From: Larkinella arboricola
GTDB lineage: Bacteria > Bacteroidota > Bacteroidia > Cytophagales > Spirosomataceae
NCBI RefSeq assembly: GCF_003259745.1
Contig: NZ_QLMC01000006.1
Span: forward strand, 210,731 to 274,730
Direction: 5' to 3'
DNA length: 64,000 nt
Shown here: positions 18,023 to 27,161 of the stretch, piece by piece
Position numbering within the stretch: the stretch's first letter is position 1
Layout of the letters: each line of letters starts with the position of its first letter
Translations under genes and position numbers: made by a program
Notes under the pieces: generated by a model
What the model saw: the letters and a program-made list of their open reading frames with translations, nothing else
Databases searched by the model: none
Told to the model about the DNA's origin: nothing

Positions 18023-19042
18023 TTAGTTGTTATGTTGAGAAAAGGTGACGCGATCACGCTGGCGAGTTACGCGGATGGATAATAGTTCTTCCAAGGCACT
18101 CAGGAGTTCGTCGACGTTTGCTACGTTGTAGGTCCCCGAGACCTGCCGCACGGCCAGCGACGACTCTTTAATTTCTACCTTAAGTCCAAAATCGTCCTGA
18201 ATCATCTGGCCGATTTCCGTTAACGGGGTATCATCGAAAACATACTGCCGATTTTTCCAGACACTAAAGTCGTTAGGGCGGGTCGACGTAGTCAGCTCAA
18301 GCGCCTGTTTGCGCTCATTGAGTGTTACCTTTTGTCCGGGCGTCATCGTCAGCGTTTTGCTGGCCTGCTGGACAGGCTGATAATGCAGCTTTACTTTTCC
18401 GCGTATGAGCACCACGCGGGTCGCGCGCTGACGGGACAGTACGACAAATTTCGTTCCTATAACTTCGATATCGAGCTGCCGGTCGGTATGCACGACAAAC
18501 CGGCGATGATCCCGCAGGTGCGTTACGTTGAATTCAGCCTCACCGGTTAAAAAAACGTCCCGTTGTGCCCCAAGGCTTAACCACCCGAAGCGCGAAAGCC
18601 GTAGTACTGAGTTAGCATTTAGAACAACCCGGCTACTATCGGGCAACACAAGCGTTTGAATCTGCCCACTGTGGGTAGTATAGGTTTTGTACAAAATGGA
18701 CGTACGAAACAGCCAGCTCGTTAGGAGAACGACTGACATGCTGGCCGCTGCCAGCCAGCTGGCCCAAGACCGGGTAAAGAAAGGCTTGACAAGAGGGTCC
18801 TCGTCTTGCGGGACTGCTGATGTTGTCGGCTGAGTGCCTGTTAACCGACGACGAAATCGATCTAAACCTGCTGTTTCGTCGGCTACATACTGCGGATGGG
18901 TGGTTTCCCACTCAATCAGAGTTTCGTAATAGGTTGACCGGTTATGAGCGTCCTGTAACCAGTCTTCGATAAGCTTACGTTGCAGCGATGTCACCCTTCC
19001 GGCATGATAATCAAGCAGTAAGGCTTTCGTGACTTGATTCAT
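18023..19042 (-). CDS. FecR-family anti-sigma factor / signal transducer
   Basis: A 339-residue single-pass inner-membrane protein. Residues 1-~85 are the cytoplasmic sigma-binding part (DYHAGRVTSLQRKLIEDWL), followed by a TM segment (~93-110, SWLAAASMSVVLLTSWLF). The periplasmic FecR domain starts at about 120 (GQIQTLVLPDSSRVVLNANS; FLTGEAEFNV; FVVHTDRQLDIEVIGTKFVV) and a C-terminal STN-like domain follows at ~260-335 (PLTEIGQMIQDDFGLKVEI). It would hold the ECF sigma encoded 52 bases upstream until the STN domain of the SusC receptor signals that the sugar is bound. Confidence 0.95.
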   Translation of the reverse strand: MNQVTKALLLDYHAGRVTSLQRKLIEDWLQDAHNRSTYYETLIEWETTHPQYVADETAGLDRFRRRLTGTQPTTSAVPQDEDPLVKPFFTRSWASWLAAASMSVVLLTSWLFRTSILYKTYTTHSGQIQTLVLPDSSRVVLNANSVLRLSRFGWLSLGAQRDVFLTGEAEFNVTHLRDHRRFVVHTDRQLDIEVIGTKFVVLSRQRATRVVLIRGKVKLHYQPVQQASKTLTMTPGQKVTLNERKQALELTTSTRPNDFSVWKNRQYVFDDTPLTEIGQMIQDDFGLKVEIKESSLAVRQVSGTYNVANVDELLSALEELLSIRVTRQRDRVTFSQHNN

Positions 19043-19094
19043 CTTTAAGAGGATTTACGTTTTTTTGCATAGAGAAACAACTAAATAATAACGG

Positions 19095-19760
19095 TCAGAA
19101 TTGAACCAGGCCCAGCAGCAACACCCCAGTCCACAGGGGCCGAACCGCCTGTCGAAGCAGGGACAAGGCTTTGCTCATGTGCGTTTCTACCGTTTTGACA
19201 CTGATGGCGAGTTCTCCCGCAATCTCCTGGTATTTCCGTCCTTCAAACCGGCTCAGCAGAAATACCCGTTTGGTTTGCGGGGGTAGTTGGTTGATGGCGA
19301 GTTCAATGCTCTGATACAACTCATCGTACTGGACGATCTCCGAAGGCGAAGGTTCATGATCGATCAGGTTAACCAAGTCAACGTCCGTTCCGCGTCGGGA
19401 CTTGCTGAGCTCCCACCGAATGTAATCATAAGCCCGGTAGCGGACGGCTTGCATGAGATAAGCTTTGTAAGAGCTCTTGATGGTCTTATATAATTTTTCC
19501 TTATAAAACTGGTAAAAGACTTCAGAAACAATATCTTCGGCTACTTCTTTTGAGTAAACAAACCGGCTGGCGTGGCTGCATAGAGCCACATAGTATTTGC
19601 GAAAAAGGGCCTCACAAGCCTCCCGCGGATTGGTCTCCCATACCCGTTGTAGTTGCCACTCTGGATTGTTTTCCAGACCCGTAGACTCAGCAGGCCTGAG
19701 TGGTCGAATAAGGCTGACAGGGTTATCTAATGGCTGAAACAGAGGCTCGTGCATCGGCAA
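19095..19760 (-). CDS. ECF sigma-70 factor, FecI-like
   Basis: A 221-residue sigma factor. Region 2 is at ~50-110 (EALFRKYYVALCSHASRFVY, DIVSEVFYQFYKE, AVRYRAYDYIRWE) and region 4 at ~150-205 (AINQLPPQTKRVFLLSRFEG, YQEIAGELAISVKTVETHMSKAL). Its ~45-residue N-terminal tail before region 2 is longer than usual. The short hydrophobic C-terminal tail (PLWTGVLLLGLVQF) resembles tails seen in many Bacteroidota FecI-like factors. It is first in the sigma-FecR-SusC-SusD-CE15 series and probably directs transcription of susC. Two 12-bp palindromes lie upstream, at 19776-19787 (TTATAGCTATAA) and 20002-20013 (GGCTAATTAGCC). Confidence 0.95.
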   Translation of the reverse strand: MPMHEPLFQPLDNPVSLIRPLRPAESTGLENNPEWQLQRVWETNPREACEALFRKYYVALCSHASRFVYSKEVAEDIVSEVFYQFYKEKLYKTIKSSYKAYLMQAVRYRAYDYIRWELSKSRRGTDVDLVNLIDHEPSPSEIVQYDELYQSIELAINQLPPQTKRVFLLSRFEGRKYQEIAGELAISVKTVETHMSKALSLLRQAVRPLWTGVLLLGLVQF

Positions 19761-20065
19761 ATAGCTGATTCAGGATTATAGCTATAAAGCTAAGTCGAGT
19801 TTGCCGGGAAATACCCTGAGTTAATAGGTACTTTTTTAATAAAAAATTTCATGTATGTTTTTCCGCAGAGCAACACCACGTTTATGGACGTCTCCGCTAG
19901 CCGGGAAAAGGGAGTAGGGAGCCATGAAACCCTAGTGCTAGCTGATTCCTTGTTGAATGCCCCTCGGCGTTTGTGGTGAAAGTTAAGGTAGTAGACGGTT
20001 GGGCTAATTAGCCTTATATTTTATCTACCAGCAGTGTGGACTTGCAATAGTTTACTGAAGGAAGA
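19761..20065. other. Intergenic region upstream of the sigma-factor gene
   Basis: About 300 bases with no coding content that I can support. It contains two perfect 12-bp palindromes: TTATAGCTATAA at 19776-19787, close to the sigma gene start, and GGCTAATTAGCC at 20002-20013. The sigma-operon promoter must be here. Confidence 0.4.
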
Positions 20066-20644
20066 TTAAGCAGCCATTGCACTTTCGTTGAAATAGGTTT
20101 CATATTGACAAGGAGTTAAACAATCTAGAAGCGGTCGTCCAGGCCCAGTCCCAGGTGCCTGCCCCGCGTTGAAATAGACTTTAAACCAGCCATCGCCCCC
20201 GGCACCGTTGGGCTTGGGTGATTTGCCGGTTCCATACGGATAGACCTTGCGGGAACCTTTCTCGCCGTAGAAGTCGCTGGCGTTGGGGAAGCGCAGCCAG
20301 GTGTCGTTGTGTTCGGTCAGCGAGTTGCCTTTGCCCACCCGGTTGCGCCACTGAAAGATGTACTCTCCGGTCCGGTTGATTTTGACGGTGGTTTCGATCA
20401 GACCCACGCCGGTTCTTGAAAAGTTTTCAGCCCCGGTCCATTCAATGTATCCGCTGCCGGTATAGCCGCCAACAGCGGTTTTTTTCTGCCAGCCCGAAGG
20501 CAGGCCCAGATTCTCGGTTTCAATAACGACTATCCCGTTTTTTTCCTCATAAGGAGCCGGGCATGGAGTGCTTTGGCTCAAGGCTAAGGTTGATGTCCCG
20601 AGCACGAAAAGGCTACCAAGCAGAACGTAGAGAAACGTTTTCAT
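20066..20644 (-). pseudogene. Secreted carbohydrate-binding-like protein, truncated with a foreign C-terminal tail
   Basis: A 192-residue reading frame with a signal peptide (residues 1-~24, ending ALSQ). Residues ~35-160 form a beta-rich domain (VVIETENLGLPSGWQ, GYTGSGYIEWTG, GLIETTVKINRTGEYIFQWRN, DTWLRFPNASDFYG) like carbohydrate-binding modules attached to secreted proteins of Cytophagales. The domain stops before its last strands. The last ~22 residues (LLDCLTPCQYETYFNE...) are different in style and resemble the extreme C-terminus of an IS3-type transposase (LTPxQxE). I therefore infer an IS insertion and deletion that left a chimeric end. It may still be translated. Confidence 0.55.
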
Positions 20645-20824
20645 AAGGAGGGTTTTAGTGAACAGCGTAGAAGACTCTCGCCATACAAATGAAGGTAGAA
20701 ATCTTTCTGGGCAAAACCTAGATACAATAGATTACGGCCATAGGTATTCCGGTGAATGAAGGTTCTGATTCAATCTCGGTGAATGGTACATATACTGATG
20801 AAGCAAGGGGAGCGATTAAGAAGC

Positions 20825-21060
20825 CTAGTTGATGTATCTACTTCCGGATAGATTCCCCTTACTGTAGAGCGACAGAATTCGATTATCGAATCCTCCACCC
20901 AGACTGGACTGGCGTTTGCCAATAATCGCACTGGCCAACCGTCTGGGGCCGGTGCGATTGAATGAAGCTTCCCGATCCCGAGGTATTTCTACCTCAATGG
21001 GGCTGTGAGCCACTTTTGTACGCTTAATGCCTCAGTCGATGGCCTGATTTGAATTCGCTA
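20825..21060 (-). pseudogene. IS256/Mutator-type transposase relic
   Basis: On the minus strand, 20825-21013 reads ...VAHSPIEVEIPRDREASF... followed by IGKRQSSLGGGFDNRILSLYSKG. This is the IS256-family pattern (EIEVPRDRxGxFEPxIVxKRQ...DxKIxSLYAKGM). Just upstream, 21030-21060 gives SGHRLRH in another frame, matching the NGH(R) segment that normally precedes it, so there is at least one frameshift. Flanking parts of the ~400-residue transposase, including the catalytic acids, are gone. No terminal inverted repeats were found. It marks an old insertion between two polysaccharide loci. Confidence 0.7.
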
Positions 21061-21432
21061 CAGTATCCCGTTGGAAGAAGAACTCTACAAAGTAAAAACG
21101 TAAAGGGAATATTACTGAAGCTTTCTGAGCAGTCTCAGCCAAAATGCAATAAAGCATTTAACACTATGCCTTAATATATCCCGAAATGGCCAAAATCTCA
21201 TCAGGGATGGAGCTGGTTTATCAATAGAATTACTGTATAAGCCATCAGAAGAATGATTCGATCGTACTCCAGCAGAGTGGAACCGGTAGGATAGCCAATG
21301 TTATGTTTTTATAGCATAATATTATTTTTTCTTAACAAATCTTTGTCATTTTGTTGAATTTATGATTGGAAAAATCATATTTTAACGTAAGATCATTCCA
21401 TCAAACCCTTTAACAACTTAATCCAGAGACAT

Positions 21433-21620
21433 ATGATAAGAATTTTACAATGCACTTTGTTGATTTTGTTATATTCCCAACCAGGTCACTCACAAAATAA
21501 TCCAGCCCAGAACCGCTAGACAACCCATTACTGGCCAGGTAACCTCTGCCCAGGATGGCTCCGTTGTTGGGGTTAACGCAGTTATAAAACTAAAAATAGC
21601 CCAACTTAGCCGAGTTAGCC
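21433..21620 (+). pseudogene. Decayed start of a SusC-type receptor gene
   Basis: ATG at 21433 begins a 28-residue signal-peptide-like stretch (MIRILQCTLLILLYSQPGHS) that ends at a stop at 21517. One base later, in another frame from 21521, the sequence gives QPITGQVTSAQDGSVVGVNAVIK, the usual first strand of the carboxypeptidase-regulatory-like domain of SusC proteins (ITGxVTxxxGxPLxGVxVxVKGT). It then degenerates. This is a dead 5' fragment of a receptor gene, about 400 bases before a complete SusC gene; it could be a remnant of a duplicated or replaced receptor. Confidence 0.65.
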
Positions 21621-21835
21621 GTAGCGATTCTAGAAGAAGTCAGCCACATAGAAAAGGACACTAATTTGGTGAAGCCGTTTTTCAATAGCCTTTATGACAG
21701 ATTAATTCACGAATCAATAGTGAGTACTCCAGGTAAGGAGACGTTTCTCCTCGCCTGCTTTTGCAACATGTGAATACCTTTTTCTTATACCAATTATTTT
21801 GCCGTTTTATTATTCATCTTTATTCCTATTTACCT

Positions 21836-24800
21836 ATGTTCAAAATCATTACGATTAAAAGAAAAGGATCCTTATTCCTTCTGTGCAACCTGCTTTTTAG
21901 CCTAAGCCTTTATGCACAGGTGCAGGTTTCCGGAAAGGTAACCGATGCCTCAGGGGCCACGTTGCCCGGGGTGAGTGTGCTCGTTAAAGGGACAACGACC
22001 GGCACTGTCACCAATTCCGATGGAATTTTTACCATCTCAAATGTTCCGAATACAAATTCTACCCTGGTATTCTCCTTTATCGGATACACCACCCAGGAAA
22101 CCGTTGTGGGCACCAGGAAAACTATTAACATTAGTCTGGCTGCGGCAGACAATCAGCTTAGCGAAGTAGTCGTTATCGGGTACGGTACCGCTAAGCGAAG
22201 CACGCTTACTGGTGCGGTATCACAGGTTGATTCTAAAGTCATTTCTGTGCAGGCTAACTCCACGGTTACCAGAGCCCTTGAAGGTGTGGTCCCCGGGATT
22301 CAGGTTTCTGCCGTTGATGGCCAGCCCGGTTTGGACATGGGTATTCGTTTACGCGGAGCGGGCTCTACCAGCCAGAACAGCTCCAATGCCCTGATCGTGA
22401 TCGATGGTGTGCCCACGGAATACCCCAATGCATTGTCTTCCATCAATCCAAAGGATATTGAAAGCATCAGCGTGCTGAAAGATGCCGCTTCCACTGCCGT
22501 TTACGGTTCGCGTGGAGCAAATGGGGTTTTGCTTGTGACGACTAAAAGAGGAACAAAAGGCAAACCGAATATTTCGGTACAAACCCGGGCTGGATTCAAT
22601 TATCTGGGTGGATTGCGGTTTGATCTTATTGATGATGCCAAAGACATTTATGAACATGCCTGGCTGGCCATCTACAACTCCGCACGCTACGGTGTGAACG
22701 GCGGATCATCTACCGACGGTAAATTCACGACGAATGTGGCCAATCCAAATATGTCTCATGAAGCGGCCGGTTTGTTTGCCAGTTCCCATTTATTCGATTA
22801 CACGGGATCAAAGACAAACTTTGCCATGAACCTGTTGGGGAACTACATGGCCTATGACGTGCCGGGCGCTGTGTATACCACCACCGGTAGCGGAGCCAAT
22901 GCCAGTGCGACGATGTCGGGTGCGTACCTGATTGACCCTACTACGGGCAAGTTGAATCCGAATGCAAGACCACTTTGGGAAGCCGGATCGTACAAGGATT
23001 ACTTTTTCGAAAAAATGTTCCGTCAGGAGCATACGGTATCGGCAAGCGGTGGCTCCGATAGAATGGATTATTTTGTTTCTGTAGGCATGCTGGAAGATCC
23101 TTCTTATATCAGAGGGTCGGCATTCAAGCGTTACAACGCACGTACAAATGTTAATGCACAACTCACCAACTGGCTGAAAGTAGGAACAAATCTGGGGTAC
23201 AGTATGCGGAATACCCAATCTCCGGCTACCCGTTTCGGACGTAACCCCGGAACCGTGCAGCAAAACGCGTTCAGGTGGGTGAATGGGCAGAATCAACTCG
23301 TACCGTTGTTCGCCAGAGACCTTCAGGGAAATATCCGTAAAAATCCGAACGGCACCGACATGGTGTCTGATAATGCGAATGATACCTATTCTCCTCTTGG
23401 CGTTCAGCCCGGTACTTTCCCCAACGGAACCACCAGCCAACCGCTTTATGCTACCAATCTGATCGACCTGTTGGATAAAGACATCGATCGTAGGGAATCG
23501 CACGACTTGAACCTTAAAGGGTATTTCACGGTGAGCTTCCTCAAGAATTTCAGCTTTACAAACAACATTTCGTATGACCGCTTTACGGAAGAGCGGACGC
23601 GTTACGGTACGCCTGAGACGGGAGCAGTAGTGGGTATCGGTGCGATTGGAAAGTATTATACGAACACCGGCGTTTTCAACACGCAACAGCTGCTTAACTG
23701 GGGTCAAGAATTTGGTCGTCACTCCGTTACGGCACTGGCTGCCCATGAATTCTATCAATTTAAAAGTGATCTGGTGAACTTTGCCTCCGCGTATTCTCTG
23801 ATCAATGGGTTTACCGGCGCAGGTAACTTCACCAGCCGGTACAACACCGCGGGCGCACCGTTCGGTGTTCCGGGTTATGGTGGAGACATCACGGCCATGG
23901 ATAGCTATTTTGGCCGGGCGGTGTACAACTATGACGACAAGTATTTTGCGGAAGGCTCGCTGCGCAGAGACGGTTCGTCTAAATTCCGGTTCAACGAGAA
24001 TCGCTGGGGAACATTCTGGTCTGTTGGTGGTGGATGGCGTATTTCTCAGGAAAAATTCATGCAGAGATTCAATAACGTCATCAACGAATTGAAAGTACGG
24101 GCCAGCTATGGAGTTATCGGTAACCAGAGCGGTATCAGCAACTATTCGGGTTATCAGACCTGGAGCTACGGTGCGGTTTACACAAACTCAACGGCTGGAA
24201 CCGGTATTCCTGCAACCTACACACTTCAGCAAGGTGCTGCCGTAAATGATAAATTAACCTGGGAAAACACGCATACTGTCGATGCCGGTATCGATTTCAC
24301 CCTTTTAAACAGGAGATTGAGTGGAACCATAGATGTGTACAACAAGAAGACGGTAAACTCCGTGTTTGCACAGCCTCTTGCCTCTTCAATGGGACAAGCT
24401 TCACTCACCCTGAACAGCGCTGAAATTGTCAACCGCGGTGTGGAAGTTGCCCTGGACATCAAACTCATCCAAAACAAAAATATCAACTGGAGCATCGGAT
24501 TGAACGGTACCCACTACCGCACCATTCTGACTAAATTTCCCAAAAGTGTAGGTTCGCCATCATTGGGCGGAAACTTTACAGGCTCCATCGATGGATGGGG
24601 AATTGCAAATGGCGGTGCTACCAACTCCGGCCAGATCATGTACCTGCGTGGTGAAAATAAGGATTACTACAACCTTTATCTCTACAAGTACGCGGGCGTG
24701 GATCAGAGCACAGGTTTGCCCTTATTCCATCACACCGTTACGCAGGCAGACCAGGATGCAGGACGCTTTACGGATAGCAGAGTGGGAAGCATTGTGAGCA

Positions 24801-25366
24801 CAACGAACTACACGCTGGCCAACCGGTATGAAATGGGTAGTGCCATTCCAAAAATTATTGGTGGCTTTTCTACAAGCTTTCAATATAGAGGTTTCGACTT
24901 CACCGCTATCCTGGCCTACCAGCTGGGGGGAAAATTCCTGAGTGTGGAATATGCCAACCACCTGTACAGATCGGGGAACATAGGAAACGCATTATCGAAA
25001 GAAGTATTGGGAAATACCTGGACACCTGAGAACACAGACGCTAAATTCCCGATGACATTTTATGGAGATACGTTCTTTACGGGCGGGTCTACATTTGGGG
25101 CATGGCAATATACCGATCTGGCTTTATTCAGCGCTTCTTATCTGAATATCAAAAACCTCACCTTGGGTTATACGCTTAGTGGCGCCATCCTGGACAAGTT
25201 GAACACAAAAAGTATACGGGTGTATGCATCCGGCGACAACCTGACCATGTTGACGGCTCACTCAGGTATAGATCCGCGCATGTCGCTGGTAGGTGGAATG
25301 GAAGTAGGGGCAGCGGTGTATCTGCCTATGAGCACCTTTTCGGTGGGTATTAATTTTAACTTTTAA
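21836..25366 (+). CDS. SusC-family TonB-dependent receptor
   Basis: The start is set at ATG 21836 (MFKIITIKRKGSLFLLCNLL; 1176 residues), which gives a clean signal peptide ending at LYAQ; the open frame extends to a TTG at 21761 but without leader character. After the signal come the carboxypeptidase-regulatory-like domain (~30-110, VQVSGKVTDASGATLPGVS), the plug (VVVIGYGTAKRSTLTGAV; ALIVIDGVPTEYP; ANGVLLVTTKRG) and the barrel ending in SVGINFNF. It lacks an STN domain, so unlike the receptor at 14554-18000 it is not expected to signal through FecR. SusD follows 11 bases downstream. Its position before pectin-type glycosidases suggests a pectic oligosaccharide. Confidence 0.96.
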   Translation: MFKIITIKRKGSLFLLCNLLFSLSLYAQVQVSGKVTDASGATLPGVSVLVKGTTTGTVTNSDGIFTISNVPNTNSTLVFSFIGYTTQETVVGTRKTINISLAAADNQLSEVVVIGYGTAKRSTLTGAVSQVDSKVISVQANSTVTRALEGVVPGIQVSAVDGQPGLDMGIRLRGAGSTSQNSSNALIVIDGVPTEYPNALSSINPKDIESISVLKDAASTAVYGSRGANGVLLVTTKRGTKGKPNISVQTRAGFNYLGGLRFDLIDDAKDIYEHAWLAIYNSARYGVNGGSSTDGKFTTNVANPNMSHEAAGLFASSHLFDYTGSKTNFAMNLLGNYMAYDVPGAVYTTTGSGANASATMSGAYLIDPTTGKLNPNARPLWEAGSYKDYFFEKMFRQEHTVSASGGSDRMDYFVSVGMLEDPSYIRGSAFKRYNARTNVNAQLTNWLKVGTNLGYSMRNTQSPATRFGRNPGTVQQNAFRWVNGQNQLVPLFARDLQGNIRKNPNGTDMVSDNANDTYSPLGVQPGTFPNGTTSQPLYATNLIDLLDKDIDRRESHDLNLKGYFTVSFLKNFSFTNNISYDRFTEERTRYGTPETGAVVGIGAIGKYYTNTGVFNTQQLLNWGQEFGRHSVTALAAHEFYQFKSDLVNFASAYSLINGFTGAGNFTSRYNTAGAPFGVPGYGGDITAMDSYFGRAVYNYDDKYFAEGSLRRDGSSKFRFNENRWGTFWSVGGGWRISQEKFMQRFNNVINELKVRASYGVIGNQSGISNYSGYQTWSYGAVYTNSTAGTGIPATYTLQQGAAVNDKLTWENTHTVDAGIDFTLLNRRLSGTIDVYNKKTVNSVFAQPLASSMGQASLTLNSAEIVNRGVEVALDIKLIQNKNINWSIGLNGTHYRTILTKFPKSVGSPSLGGNFTGSIDGWGIANGGATNSGQIMYLRGENKDYYNLYLYKYAGVDQSTGLPLFHHTVTQADQDAGRFTDSRVGSIVSTTNYTLANRYEMGSAIPKIIGGFSTSFQYRGFDFTAILAYQLGGKFLSVEYANHLYRSGNIGNALSKEVLGNTWTPENTDAKFPMTFYGDTFFTGGSTFGAWQYTDLALFSASYLNIKNLTLGYTLSGAILDKLNTKSIRVYASGDNLTMLTAHSGIDPRMSLVGGMEVGAAVYLPMSTFSVGINFNF

Positions 25367-25377
25367 TTAGTCGAGAG

Positions 25378-26997
25378 ATGAGTATTCTAAATAAATGGAT
25401 AACGGGTTTGGCAGTTTCGGGTATGCTGCTATTTTCTGGGTGTGCCAATAAGCTGGAAGTGGAGCCACCACACAGCATTACCGACAAGCAAATAGCCGAA
25501 CTTCTAGCGTCGGGTGACGAGGCCAAGATCCGGATCGTCATGGGTGGAATGGCCAACGCCATGCCCCTGCTGTTCAACAACGCGGGTGCCACAGGTGCGG
25601 GCGTTGCGGACATGTATTATTCCACTCAGGGACTGGATGTCAATCGCTCTCTTGAAGGAAATGATATCATTCTGGGTGATCAGGAAGGGCTGAACGTACT
25701 CTCCGGTTCAATCGAATATCAGCTCGGTGACTTCATTGGATCTGCCAACGCCAAGAATGGTAATTACTGGAGGTATGGCTGGTTTTGCATTACGACTGCT
25801 AACCAGATGCTCAATTATCTTCCGGATGAAACCGTGGCCAGCAACAACTTTCTGAAGGAATGTAAAGCCAGAGGATTGTTTGCCAGAGCCTATGGGTACA
25901 ACTACCTGATGGAAAATTATCAGGACGCCTTCCTGCAGGGCGGAAAGGACAAACTTGGCCTTCCGTTGTATGACCGGTTTCAACCCACTCAGGAAAACAA
26001 GCCTCGTGCATCTGCGGTAGAAACGTATGCCTTTATCAAAAACGACCTGAACCGGGCCATTACATTGTTCAAAGAGGCTGGGATTGGCTATACTGATGAT
26101 ATAACCGATATCGATCTGGCTGTGGCCAATTTCCTGCTGGCACGTGTATCGATATGGACTGGGGACTGGGCTACGGCGATCAGTGCGTGTAATGAGATTC
26201 TGGCAAAGTATCCAACGTTTCTGAGCCAGGCACAGTACGGAGGTAAGAACATAGGCACCGCAGCAGATCCCGAAATAAGGCCGGAAACCAATGGCTTTCT
26301 CAATAATGCGCAAAATCCGGAGGTCATTTTAGGTTTCCCGCTTGGTGCTGCTAACACTTACTTTACCGCTTACATGAACCCCTTCGGTAGAGGTAACGGA
26401 GGGCTGGAGAGAGCTTACAAGCGGATTGATAACCGACTGTATGAAAAAATAGCACCCAATGATTTCCGTAAAGATGCATTTTCGCTGGCACCAATTGGCA
26501 ACTACACCTATCCGCCAAACAACACGGTTGCCTTTATCCCTTCTTACACGAACCTGAAATTCGCAGCTACCCACGGATTGAACAGCAACAACAAAATTGA
26601 TGTGGGCGCTTCAACGGCGTTTTACATGCGTACTTCGGAAGTACTGCTTATGAAAGCAGAAGCTGAAGCGATGTCGCCAGCCACAGAAGCTGCTGCCAAA
26701 GCAACGCTCGACAGGTTGTTGGCTGCCCGTACCAAAGCAGGAATGACACCGCTAACTACGGCTACTTATCCTGCGATGCAGGGACTCACCACTTTACAGA
26801 TGGTGCAGCTACAAACCCGCATTGAACTATGGGGTGAAGGCGGCCGCGAGTTCTACAACAACAAGCGCTGGAATATTCCTGTGGACAGAGCCAGCTCTGC
26901 TAACCATGTTACCAAGTCCAGTTTACCGGTAGCCAATATGACCCTTCAGATTCCCGAAGATGAAATTTTGTACAACCCGTTGGCTGTGCAGAATTAA
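25378..26997 (+). CDS. SusD-like nutrient-binding lipoprotein
   Basis: A 539-residue protein with a lipobox (LLFSGCANK, Cys about residue 22). It is a more distant SusD type: the middle contains helices such as LFARAYGYNYLMENYQDAFL and FLLARVSIWTGDWATAI, and the end has LQTRIELWGEGGREFYNNKRW, the SusD C-terminal motif. It starts 11 bases after the SusC stop, forming a two-gene unit closed by a strong terminator at 27013. Its ligand is presumed to match the neighbouring pectin/rhamnogalacturonan enzymes (inference). Confidence 0.94.
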   Translation: MSILNKWITGLAVSGMLLFSGCANKLEVEPPHSITDKQIAELLASGDEAKIRIVMGGMANAMPLLFNNAGATGAGVADMYYSTQGLDVNRSLEGNDIILGDQEGLNVLSGSIEYQLGDFIGSANAKNGNYWRYGWFCITTANQMLNYLPDETVASNNFLKECKARGLFARAYGYNYLMENYQDAFLQGGKDKLGLPLYDRFQPTQENKPRASAVETYAFIKNDLNRAITLFKEAGIGYTDDITDIDLAVANFLLARVSIWTGDWATAISACNEILAKYPTFLSQAQYGGKNIGTAADPEIRPETNGFLNNAQNPEVILGFPLGAANTYFTAYMNPFGRGNGGLERAYKRIDNRLYEKIAPNDFRKDAFSLAPIGNYTYPPNNTVAFIPSYTNLKFAATHGLNSNNKIDVGASTAFYMRTSEVLLMKAEAEAMSPATEAAAKATLDRLLAARTKAGMTPLTTATYPAMQGLTTLQMVQLQTRIELWGEGGREFYNNKRWNIPVDRASSANHVTKSSLPVANMTLQIPEDEILYNPLAVQN

Positions 26998-27012
26998 TCA
27001 ATTTTTGAAGGT

Positions 27013-27053
27013 AAAAAAGAGAGGTGGCCATTGCGGACCACCTCTCTTTTTTT
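27013..27053 (+). terminator. Rho-independent terminator of the SusCD unit
   Basis: Sixteen bases after the susD stop: stem AGAGAGGTGG / CCACCTCTCT with a 10-base loop, followed by seven T's and preceded by an A run, so it could also work in the opposite direction. Confidence 0.9.
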
Positions 27054-27095
27054 GGGCTTTGCAAAATAGTGAATCCTATAGGGCTGTCGTGCAAA

Positions 27096-27123
27096 ACGGC
27101 CATCCGGGATTCCGGATGGCCGT
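27096..27123 (-). terminator. Terminator hairpin after the six-hairpin glycosidase gene
   Basis: Perfect 12-bp stem ACGGCCATCCGG / CCGGATGGCCGT with a 4-base loop, followed on the minus strand by TTTTG. It lies 38 bases past the stop of the minus-strand gene ending at 27162 and tail-to-tail with the plus-strand terminator. Confidence 0.75.
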
Positions 27124-27161
27124 TCGATAAATGCGTTCTTTTCACCACAGTTACCAGGTGA

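Noticed and set aside
22808-23758. Long minus-strand open frame inside the SusC gene at 21836-25366
   Set aside because: It is antisense to a well-supported receptor gene, has no recognisable domain, and shows the Arg/His/Ile-rich composition of a shadow frame.
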